Positions 37,501 through 48,162 of a DNA stretch of 64,000 bases are shown one piece after another. The stretch is from Onchocerca lupi (taxonomy: Eukaryota > Nematoda > Chromadorea > Rhabditida > Onchocercidae). Position 1 is the first letter of the stretch. Each line of letters opens with the position of its first letter. The notes under the pieces are model-generated. The model did not search any database. It was given only the letters and a program-made list of their open reading frames with translations, and was not told where the DNA came from. The stretch is from NCBI GenBank assembly GCA_028564675.1, contig JAOVVO010000063.1, positions 1-64,000 of the forward strand. The letters run 5' to 3'. Both the position numbers and the translations under genes were made by a program.

Positions 37501-38208
37501 AATTGAATTTTTGCAATTTTCCTCCAGTGAGAAGTTTATACTAAATGGTTATTAAGAAGTAAATTAATAGACACAGGTCCTATGCGATGGATCTAAAGTT
37601 ACATACGAAATTAATGGTTGACTTACATGCCGATTAATGTTGAAACAAGTAGAGAGATCAATCAGATGTCGCGGTTGTCTGTTCTTCCTTTGAGATTTTT
37701 TTTCACTTTCATGTAACTCAAGCGCTCGGTGACCCAACACTGCGAAATACACCCTTTTTGTTTTCTGAAAATTAATGAACATTACTCGAAAAAGATTGAT
37801 TTACTTCTTAATAACCTGAAAATTTCAGTCTTTTTCTAAGAAAGAGAGCTGGATGATAACGACAATTTCTAATTATTACTGGAAAAATTCTAAAAGTTGA
37901 ATGTAAGCAAATTATAAATAGACATTCTGCTCAGAGATCGAATATTAAATCCAAAGAAGTGAATATTTGAATTTCAAAAGATATATGAATCTCTAATTGT
38001 AATTTCTGTATATTCGATTTTTGGAATATTGTCTAGTAATAATTAAGAACTATCCAAGTGAATACTTTAAAAACTTAATCCTAAATGGAAAACTATGTAC
38101 ATTTCAAGAAAAATCACTTACGACAGGAGAAAATGCAGCTGTAACGTAGCCTGATTTTAGGACACCAGCTTCTTCTTCCATTGAATTTGAAATTCGTCTT
38201 CTTTCCAT
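28578..38208 (-). CDS. ist-1: Insulin receptor substrate-like adaptor (PH + PTB + YxxM tail)
   Basis: Docking protein expected to link an insulin/IGF-type receptor kinase to PI3-kinase at the membrane. Twenty exons in phase, 970 aa: 38208-38122, 37764-37627, 36406-36235, 35860-35625, 35226-35039, 34670-34578, 34114-33962, 33644-33531, 33422-33294, 32866-32607, 31900-31805, 31533-31440, 31321-31220, 31081-30953, 30812-30634, 30220-30058, 29896-29799, 29234-29067, 28933-28692, 28649-28578. PH domain about residues 18-130 (GYVTAAF, KRVYFAVLG, FDGRLKYCVAI, SDEWYEML). PTB domain about 137-265 (HRLCFYHHTIILCRRG, VEFPVRQYMASFG, GELWALCDCEEVAADVH). The Ser-rich tail has candidate PI3-kinase sites YAPM (about 535), YSSM (about 577) and YDQM (about 875). 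The domain order matches IRS/IST-1. The intron after 33294 uses a GC donor (AG/GCAAGT). The 3' end is uncertain: without splicing at 29067 the frame stops at 29020 (881 aa), which would drop YDQM. Confidence 0.88.
34258..34548. repeat. Diverged direct duplication (~110 bp x2) inside an intron
   Basis: About 34258-34365 and 34427-34545 align: each has CATAATTATT, GTTTTCTGAAA, TGAA, a TATC-CGCAAAA block, GAATAA-GCATTAGTA and TTATTTGAT-A-GCAAAT in the same order. Both lie in the adaptor intron 34115-34577. The copies are diverged by many substitutions, so the duplication is not recent. Confidence 0.7.
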
Positions 38209-38349
38209 TTTTTCTTTTAATTTAAAATAGATAAAAATGATTCTGCAACAGTACCGATTTCTGTTCTATCGACACCCAAAATATAATAATTAGATGGAGG
38301 AACTCATAAAATTCCATTCTCAAAGGTGCCGCAGCTATTGGTTCCTCCT

Positions 38350-38910
38350 TCAAATGCACCACCAAAAATTCAGTCGAATACTGTACGTTTTGGTACTTGT
38401 ATATATACACAACAAAGCCAGTCTTCTCCAGGTGAAAAATGAAAAACTCTGAAATAAAAATTTCATAAAACCAGTTTCCAATTCAACACTGAATAGACCA
38501 ATTAAATATAAATAAGGTAGCTCACATTGCTAGATGAAGAAGACAATAAACGTACGCTACAATTCATGATTACAGCAATAGCTTTCAAATACCAATTGAA
38601 AGTTTGTAATAAACGTAACATTTGAAACTCTAGCAGTAAGAATAAGATGAAAAGAAATGAAGCAAAACTTAACTGGAAACACATTTATAGTAATAAATGT
38701 GAAGAAAATAATGATAAGTGTAGAGAGAAAAAAAGCATACGTTCATCATGCACAGTACTATCATTGGTTGCAAAGATGTAACATCGTTTGAAGCAGAAAT
38801 ATGAGAATAACGAGATGACCTACTGATATCGGGTATTTCAAATTCCAAACTGCGGGAAAGTATGGAAATAACCCTATGAGAATGGCAAGACAACAACTAA
38901 AACCGTACAT
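38350..38910 (-). CDS. Putative small membrane protein (three exons) upstream of the adaptor
   Basis: Model: 38910-38824, 38672-38526, 38448-38350, all phase 0, 110 aa. It starts MYGFSCCLAILIGLF, with several hydrophobic stretches (about residues 4-19, 30-44, 52-66) and a Ser run before the last exon. The ATG lies 55 bases downstream of a good TATA box, which supports a transcript starting here. The last exon is open in two other frames (one runs to a stop at 38222, fourteen bases before the adaptor's ATG), so the C-terminus is unsure. Alternatively, these exons are the 5' untranslated part of the adaptor transcript. Not recognised as any known family. Confidence 0.3.
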
Positions 38911-38964
38911 ACAATGTCAATGAAATAATCTTGGCCACAGAAAAAGAGGAAGAGTGTGGAATAT

Positions 38965-38973
38965 CTTTTTATA
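38965..38973 (-). promoter_or_regulatory. TATA box (TATAAAAAG) for minus-strand transcript
   Basis: On the minus strand the sequence reads GCGGTATAAAAAGATA, a strong TATA-box match with a GC-rich shoulder. It lies 55 bases upstream of the ATG at 38910 and about 755 bases upstream of the adaptor ATG at 38208. A start site near 38935-38940 is expected. This is the clearest core promoter seen in the window. Confidence 0.55.
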
Positions 38974-39019
38974 CCGCTTGTCCATTTATCGATTTTACTA
39001 ACATGATCTCACTCCCTAT

Positions 39020-39096
39020 TAACCTTTGCTCAACTCTTCACCATCTAACCTCAACTGCTTGACCCCTAACCCCACCTCCTGACCTTTCGCTTGACA
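39020..39096 (-). promoter_or_regulatory. C-rich upstream element with AGGTCA-like half-sites
   Basis: A pyrimidine-rich patch of about 75 bases, unlike its AT-rich surroundings, about 50-130 bases upstream of the TATA box. On the minus strand it contains CGAAAGGTCA (39089-39080) and GGGGTCA (39066-39060), both close to nuclear-receptor half-sites, with further TTGAC/CTGAC words nearby. Receptor binding is inference. Confidence 0.35.
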
Positions 39097-39099
39097 ATA

Positions 39100-42000
39100 T
39101 TACAGTTACAAAATTCTTGGCGATCGGTTTTAACGATAAATCAGTGAAACCAATCATCCCAAGATTGTGGCCACATAAAATATTCAGTAGATCACACACT
39201 ATCAATCTTCACTTTATTCCCGGGATTCTTTCAGGATGCTGATTTTCTTCTATACAGATATCTTCAATAGAGTTGAATAATAATTAGTATTCGTGTTTAT
39301 TACGATTGAAGAATCGAATATATCCCATTCGAATATTGCTTAACGCATTCAGGAAATCGTATCTTTCAGCCCGTGATAATTTTCCCTTTCGCTTTTAAAT
39401 ACATTCATTTAAATCTTTGATGAATCTGTAAGCTATGAAGTCGCATTACAGTATTTATCTTTTTTTGTTTTGCAGTGGACAAAATTGTTAGATATAAAAT
39501 AAAAACTTGTCAAGAATTGGGCATTTTTTAATTTATCTACCACTAGCTGTTACTTCCTATAAATGAAGATTTTAATTACTCCCATAATGATTGTAACTAC
39601 CATAAAATCACATTATACTGGTAGAAAATAGACAAACAGAATCAAAGCTGAGTTTTTGATATCATTGTGATAATCTGCAAGCTGTAACTTCCGATGGAAA
39701 TCTTTTCAAAACGGTCGCTTTTGCCTGAAAAGCACATCACATTTCTGTTATAAAGGATAACAATAAATTTCAATAAATCAACGCTTCTTTTAACTCATCC
39801 GAATTTGAACTTTCATCAAGCCTTTCGTTAGGCCCAATTAGAAGTTTTGAAATGTCCGACATTTTCTAATTACTTCATATTTTTTTTCATTAAAATTTAA
39901 AGAAAATCATTTTACTTTAAAAGAACATAGGACTGTGTTATGAATAAGATGATTATAGAACAAGACTGAAAGAAAGAGCAATAAATAGATTGAAAGTTGT
40001 TCGGCATTGATTATGGACGAGAAAAAAAAAAAAACTTTAAATTCAAATTTTCCATTCTAATAAGCTCTCTTAATTTTACTTTTTTATTTAGTTTAGTTTT
40101 TTTTTTTTTTTTTCTTTTTTAAAGCTGAATAAACATTCCTTTAAGCTGTGAATATCTATAGATCATAAGCATAATGAATTTTAAACATGAAAAAGCAAAC
40201 ATCACAATAGCTAATTTCACAGGCCGCATCCTTTTAATAATATAAAATACAATTTTTCAGCTTCAAATTATACTCTTTATAAAATATATTAATTTTCAAA
40301 CTTCAAACTATATTTAAGTGCAATAAAGGAAATGCACAAAGCTATGAAGAAATTTTAAATTAAAGCATACATTAAGCTGTTTGTATTTTTCTGCAAGTAA
40401 CAATAACAAAAAAAAAGAAAGTCAATTTAATATTTTGAAACATCAATCAATCAATTTATGCAAAAATCTGTGCTTACTGTTGATCAGATGCTCAAAAATT
40501 GTTTCAGTATCATTAATTATACAATTCAATCGAATTAAACATTCATTGATATAGATGAAATAAATATGAAGAATTCAAAAATAATCGCTGATTTTTTTTT
40601 TCCCCATAGCAACTGGAAAAAAAAAAAAAGCTGAAAAAGAAGGTGCAGCAAAACGATAGAAGACATCAATCAGTGAAAATTGCTTAAATTTGTTTTGAAT
40701 TGCAGAATATTGAAAACATTGAAAATAATACTTCTTTACAATCTTATTTTTTTTATTTTCCTTACAAATATCATTGCATTTGATGTATTTCACAAAATTA
40801 ATATATTAGAAAATATTTCTACGTCGTAATAATCGGAGAAAATTGATCATTAGTTGCACTGATCGAAGTCTTTTGATCTTGAAAAAATCTCTTGCAATGA
40901 TCTATCGATTTATTTGAATTACCTATTGATCAGGTACAATAATTTATTCGATTTGACTGAAATAATTACTATCACTATTTATTCTATCTATCGTTTATTT
41001 CAGTCTTTCAAAGAAATTATTACTACTTGTAAAATGGAAAAACATGTTTCAAGTCAGTTCTTTTAATGAGTACCGTAGTAATTCGACATCGTTGCAAATA
41101 ACAATTCTGTGTAATGTGATTTTTTTTTTCATATATTTTTGAATAGAAAGCGATAAATTTAAGCACATATTACAACAGCAAAGAAATTGCTTTTTTTTTT
41201 CTGTTTTTTTTTTTTTTTCGATTACCAAAAACTTTTTTGAAAAACATTCAATTTGCAATTGAAGGCAGAAAAACATTGAGAAAAGCAGACTTTTGGAATT
41301 GTTTTGATGGTGCAATAAAATGAAAGCAATCATTTAAAATTGATCTTATGTGATCTTTTTGAAGCAAAATATAACAATAATTATCTGTAGCAAATTAATT
41401 ACATCTAAATAAGTTATTCCATCGCTTTTTCAATCTTTTCATAAGAGAGACAATTGAATGTCAGATATAATTAACACATATTGAGTTTATTATTCAATTT
41501 TAAATTTAAAAATGTAAATTACTAAAATCTCACATGCAAATTCGTTTTCTAGAAACAAATTGTTTGAAAATGTTTTAAATGTTAAGCGATGAATAATATA
41601 ATCTTTTTTTAGCAAAATAATGCTAAAATATTTGTAAAGAAGAAAAAAAAAAAAAAAAAGAAAAAAAGGTGAAAATAATTTAGAATATAAAATTGTCTTG
41701 CAATATGCTAATTTGCAATCCATTCATTCATTCATTACTCATTTGTTCATTTGTTCATTGTTGTTGTATGAGGTTATTTTTTGTTTGTTCATGTATCAGA
41801 CAATAAATAAATCACTCTTTTTGGCAATGAAACAAGAAAAAAAAAAAAAAAAAAAAGGTAAAAAAAAAAAAAAAAGGAACCAGGGAAAGGAACGTTTGCT
41901 TGAGATAGCTCTTTTACAATGAGCAAAATGTTGAAAATGAACATTTTGTTGATGGAAAAAAAAAGAAAAAAGAAAAATAACATAATGTTTAACAAAAATT

Positions 42001-42388
42001 TTGTTGTAAACAACTCTTCATGTCTGCATTTTATGTGTTCAAAATCAATGTGACGATGATTATGTTCGATTGCCTTAAAGGAAGGAGAAAAAAAAAAAGA
42101 AAAAGACGAGAATGAATTTGTAAATAAAATAAGATAGCAAGTTATATTTTTTGAAACCGATAAGCGATTTATTACAACAATAATGAATTGCATTATCAGT
42201 ATGTCAAACTTCATGTAATTACTTCTTTCTTCTACTTATGAAACTTATTTATCATCTTTTGAAATGATTAATTGCTATATTATCATCATTTCATTATGCA
42301 TCTATTGAATTAATTAGAAAGTATATCGCATGCTCATAATTATTCACAAATGCCTATTTTTCATTCCAAAATTGCTTATTTTTTGAGC

Positions 42389-42426
<38 letters not shown>

Positions 42427-44860
42427 AAAAAAATCATTCGAAACTTGATAGAAAAATGATTGAATAAATGCCTAATTTCACATGTTAACACTTATTTGTT
42501 CACTAATTACATTGACAAGTTTCCTCTATCCCAATGATAAAAAAAAAAAAAAAACTTACAGATATATGCTACCATTAAAAAGTTGTAGAGTGATTTTAAA
42601 GTGGTTCTAAAAAGTTACTTTTCTCAAAAGTAACAGTAACTTTTCTTTTCGTAATAATGCAAAATGTATAAAAATATGAAATATATGTAAAAAGATATAT
42701 TAAAATTAAAGCAAAAAATCACACACACATAAATCTATTGCTGATAATTACTAACAAGTAATTTTATCACCTGATATCATCAGATAGTTCTTGATTTTCT
42801 TTCTGTTTTATTCTTCTATCAATACAAAAATTCTGATTGCTTCAGAATCATTATCGTTCATTCCGGCATTAATTAGTTTTCATTGATTTTTGATTTTTGC
42901 TTCTAGTTATCAAATCATACCTTTTTACTCAAGTTATTCCTGATAAAATATCCTATTTGCTTCGAAATCATACTACAATAAAATATCCAAAATGATTGTA
43001 TGAAAGAATCAATGTTATTACATACGAATTTCAGTAAAGTATTCCAGTTGCAACTTGTGTACTGGAAGTTCATTTTAGTACTTTCTCCATTAATACCACA
43101 ACCTAATGTCGAAAATGACAAGCATCGGAATTCTAAAGAAGATTTAGCATAGAAAATTAAGTTATTCGATTACTTATTTCAATTCATATTCGAACTTCGA
43201 GTAATTTCAACATTTTTAACTTAGGTTCTTTCAAATTTTAATTATTGTTGTCTGAAATTGTCAACTTTGCAATGAATTAAATTTTTCATAGAGAAAGCAT
43301 AATAAATATTTACAATAAAATATTTCTAATTATATTCCATTTGATTCTTTGAAAAAAAAGAATTTTTATTAGAAATGATGCTCAATTTATCTTTTCTATT
43401 ACAATCGTTTTGCTTTAACATGACTTATGACGTTGCTAATTACTAACTGAAATTGGATTTTTCTTCAATCAAAGTCGTTTTTTAATAAAATTAATTTTTT
43501 AGCAGTTGATTTCGAACATGAAGAATTATAGAATGACGCACAGTCAAAGAGTTACAATGATAATTCCTAATTCATTTAGAAATAATTCAACAGACCTATG
43601 AAAACTTCTCTACGAAAGCAGTTATTATCATATTCTTAAAATATTTCATTTTATCCATCTGAAAATTGAAAATCACAATATGAGTTTTAAAGTGATGTCA
43701 TAAAGTTGGAAGAAAAGTTTACATTGAAGATACATTTGCTTGTTCAACTAGTTCTGATTTTTATATAATTTTAATTGAAATGGTAGCATTCACATCAACA
43801 GTTGATTCATCAACCATTTATGAATGATTCGTTCCTGTATTATAATAATAATGATGATGATTATATGGATAAAAAAATCATAGTTGTGACAAGAAAGGGC
43901 AGGAAATTCTTATGATTTATGACGCGTTGCTAAAATCGAAAAATTACCGAGAAATGAATTCAGAAAATTCTGCTTTAATGAATAAAAGTCTGAAAAGTAA
44001 TAGCTGAATTAAACATATCATACATCGATTATGTTTCTATTTAATCCGAAAATACTAAATTTCAAATACAGCAATACATCCATTTTGAAATCAATTTTGA
44101 TATTTCTCATTTTCAATTCTTCAATAAATAAATTCAAATGGTCACTTTTTTCGCAACTTTTTCGATGAAAAAAAGAAAAAGCGATATATGTTTCAAATTA
44201 TCATTTTATGTAATATGTGCTCCGCATGATTCGTGTAATGAATATCTGTATAATTCACTCCGTTAAGTTTAATATTGTAAATTTCTAACTTCCGCAAAAT
44301 CATCGCATTTTAACTTAGCTTCATATTTTCTTTTGTAAACATCGATGTAGAAGTTTGAAATTTACAGTAACCATCAATTAAGAGAATTGTAAAAATAAAT
44401 CATACGGTTATAAATTACATGTGAATTAATAAACTGGAATGGATGCAATCATAAACATATTACACGGTAAATTTGCTTTTTTTTGAAAAGTTGTAGAGAA
44501 AGGAAATGACAGATTTGAAATGCAATATTATATTTAATTTACACATTATTAACTGCCTTCTTCAGAGACGACGAACAAACATTTACATGACAGCAAAGAT
44601 ATTATTCATATAAATACAAAATTTTGTTAGAAGGAACACTATTAATTGACAAATAATAGTCCATTTAAGATTTCTTCACAGTAGAAATCTACAACGAAGC
44701 GTTGATAATGATTGAAGATTTGTGCTTAGAAATCGTCCGATGACGTTGCGTTGATTTTTTGCATGTTATTTTGCGTGCATTCTTTTCTGTCTATCCCTGC
44801 ATGTATGTATCAAGCTTTTGTAATTCAGTGAGCATAAAATAAAAAATATTTTATTCGTAA
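39100..44860. other. Gene-poor intergenic DNA
   Basis: Nearly 6 kb with no exon I can support on either strand. It holds many homopolymer runs (for example about 40100-40115, 41642-41659, 41838-41876 and a T run of over 30 near 42390-42422). Longer open frames here, such as one on the minus strand at 41789-42214, are Phe/Lys/Ser-rich and arise from those runs. Confidence 0.65.
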
Positions 44861-44864
44861 AAAA

Positions 44865-44970
44865 ACGTACGTGTATGCGTATGTGTGTGTGTGCGTGTGT
44901 GTGTGTGTGTGTGCTCATGTGTGTATTTATGTATGTATGTATGTATGTATGTATATGTGTGTGTGTGTGT
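44865..44970. repeat. (GT)n and (ATGT)n microsatellite
   Basis: Alternating GT runs interrupted by single GC or CA steps, then about six ATGT units, then GT again, over roughly 105 bases. Likely length-polymorphic. Confidence 0.95.
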
Positions 44971-45009
44971 ATTGTAAGTAGAGCTGAAATGAGTAATTTT
45001 GTTTTAGTT

Positions 45010-46248
45010 TTAATTTATTAGTTTCGATATTATGTTGTGATTGCAAGCGATAAGAATTGGATAAGTGTGATGACGCGAATTTCGAGTGCTTTCTGCTACT
45101 GGTAAGTGAATTGTAAACAAAAGTTTAGTCATCATTTGTGAACAAGTTTGATTGAGCAGTCGGGTGCAAACAGGGAAGCTGGCACTGAAATAAAAAATAT
45201 TCGGAAAAGCTATTTCTTTTTCTACTTCCGGTTGACACAAATAAATTGTTTGTGACATGTGCAGAAAGAGCCTAATTTATGGCGAAAGAAGACATAATAT
45301 TTAAATCAGCCTACTAGAAGATGACGATAATCAAATAAGAAAATAATTTCATGATATAAAGTTGAAATGAAAATTTCATTTTTTTAAGAAAGTATCAAAT
45401 TATCATCTTGTCCGTGACAAAAAAATAATAATAATTTAATATTTCCTAGAGAATGAATCATTAATGATAATAAATGAATATTGATTTTACTAATTGAGCG
45501 AGTTGAAAATACAATATTTTTTTAAAAGATTTGAAAAATTTTGTTATAGTTAAAATAAATTTGCACGTATTCAAAACATTAACAATGCCATATTTACAAC
45601 TTAAAAGTACTCTAATGTAATGATGTAAACATGATTTAAATAAAGGATAGATTAAAGTACGTAAATTACAGTTACAGTTACAGATTTTTTTTGAATGACT
45701 GACTCTTCCAGCATGGCGAATGCAAATTTTGTATTAATAACAGATGGCATACGGTTTGTCACTCTCAAGGATCCATAAGCTAAATATGAAGTGGTATTTT
45801 GATGGAAATGCAAGTAATTTCCCATTTGACAAGAAAAGATAAATGAAAGCATAAACAAAAAGAGACATTTGAAATACTCTGATCAATTAAAACTATCAAG
45901 TATAATAGTTTCATCGTATATCATACAGAATCGACAAACAAACGATAAGAAAATGTGCATACTAATGCATAGGTACAACCACTGATCTGTTTATATCAAA
46001 AATTTACAGTTTTTTAAATATTCACAAGCCATGGAGTTGCAAAAATTTTGAATTTCTTTAATAGCAATAATTCTAAAATTATAATTTGACCTTTTCACGA
46101 AAAGTACCACTTGGCACCACCTTTCTCTACCTGACACTGAATTATGATTCAACATCTTATCCATCATCATTAAATGACAATGCGACACAGCAAGGATGAG
46201 AAAAATAAGAGATGAGCATTCTGCGATGAAATTATTTTTTCGTTGCAT
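45010..46248 (-). CDS. Putative small secreted or membrane protein (three exons), unknown
   Basis: Model: 46248-46131, 45878-45704, 45184-45010, in phase, 155 aa. It begins MQRKNNFIAECSSLIFLILAV, which looks like a signal peptide. A second hydrophobic patch follows (FLFMLSFIFSC), then a Thr/Asn/Leu-rich region and a Cys-containing C-terminal exon with CTRLLNQTC. Donors are GTAGAG and GTCAGT; the last acceptor is a strong TTTATTTCAG. Alternative joins exist: the first exon can splice directly to the last one in phase to give a protein of under 60 residues ending in tandem stops. I recognise no family. The codon variety in the first and middle exons is higher than in surrounding DNA, which is the main support. 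Confidence 0.25.
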
Positions 46249-48125
46249 TCTTGAAGACAAATTTTGAACAATTCAAAAACATTATGACAAATATATGTTT
46301 GATGTATTAGAAAAAATAAGGATATGATTTATTTTAATCAGTTTAATGAATTGGATGTAAAAGTACTTGAAAACATTTTCTTTCTTCGTGATTACAGGAA
46401 CACATGAGCATTTTAAAAGAGAAGTCACAGATAAAGGTTGAATTTATCACTAATCAAATATGGGTTGAATCATAAAATTAGAATGTGATTAATTTCATAG
46501 AAAATAACGTGATGGAAATGTTTACTAAAAAAAGATATTGTGATTATAAACGGAACAAATTTTATCTATTCATCATCCTCTGCAATAATTTCATTCGTTT
46601 AATTTCAATATTAAAACCTGTTGATGATTTATTGAATTTATATTTTGATAATTTTTCACCATGCAAAAGTGCATCATTTTTTTTTGATGAAATTTTTAGG
46701 AACGAGCCATTGAATATAATTACTCAATTCAATTACATATAATTATGTACAATTCCTTTTCTTTAACGAATAAATCAAAGTATAATAATGTAAATCAATG
46801 AGTGAATTAAAGTATAATAATATAAGTTAATGATTGAATGAATTACGAAATAAAACAAATCAGAAAGTAAATGAGTTTAAAAGAAAAAATAATAATTCAA
46901 ATGAATAAATAAATCAAAATGTAATAATACTCAATAATGTTTCACAGTTTGGACATTATTAAAGCATTAAAAACTCATCAGATAAGCAGGATGGAATAAA
47001 TTATTGAAATCGGAAGTCAAAACAAACAACTGCAAGCAACAAAAGCTAATTGGAGCTAATTAATTGACATTTAAAAATACTCGAATAATAGATCGCTGAT
47101 ATGACTAAGAAATGACAATGCTTTGTGTTTTGCTATAAGTTTTAGCTCTGTCTATAAAACTTGACCTTAATATTAACACATGTGTCAGTTGCATTTGCTC
47201 AGAAATTATCAAAGTTTTTAAACATTTTTGAAAATTCTAGCAAGTAGCACAAATTTTCGAACATTTATTTCTTGCAAAATTTATAGATTAAGAAAACAGA
47301 GCAACTCTACACATCATCTAGCAATACGTGATAGCTCAACAATAATGAGGATAAACTTTCAGAAATGAATTTCAATTCAGAATAGTACAGCCTTTTAAAA
47401 TGATTTCATCTTTATATTTTCCATACATTGTTTACAAAAGAAAAGATCTGAGTGAGAATAACAAGTTTTGGAAAAATTGGTGGAGAGAATTTCAACATTT
47501 TCAACTTTTTTGATACAAATTTTTTAGAAGATTTCTCGAAAATAAAACTACAATTTAAACTTTTTTGATGAAACAACTACTTATCATCTACGAGAAGAGA
47601 TCTAGAATGCAAGCTTTTCAATTACTCATTTATGAAATTATTCATACGACTAAAATTCCATATGATCAACTTATTGAACTATTAATGAGAATAATTGATA
47701 TAAAAAGTTGTCGAAATTGAACAACAATTCTCCTTCATCTTCATTTTTCCCGAGAATTAAAAATAATTATTCTGAAACTGTTTGTATTGATCAAAGTAAT
47801 AATTTGAAATTTGTGGAATTTTCTAAAAAATTGATATTGATTCAGATTGGTCATAATAGTTTTTAAATTAACTTTTTAATTAACTCTTAGTATTTTCCAG
47901 GCACTAAATTTGACTAATGAATTTTGTTTCTATAAGCACTTTTCTGGAAACAATTCCCAGAATGCAATTAAAATAGAATTCCTATGCTTCTTCACGCAAA
48001 TGGTTAGAAAATATTAATTCTGAATTCAATCAATCAAGAATAATCATTTTTAACTCATTTTTTCTTTTCAATAAATGATATATTAAATAGATAAAAAGAA
48101 TATTTTCGTTTGCAATATGGAAATT

Positions 48126-48162
<37 letters not shown>

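Noticed and set aside
41789..42214. 141-codon minus-strand open frame
   Set aside because: Dominated by Phe/Ser/Leu runs from A/T homopolymers; no splice context, no domain, low codon variety.
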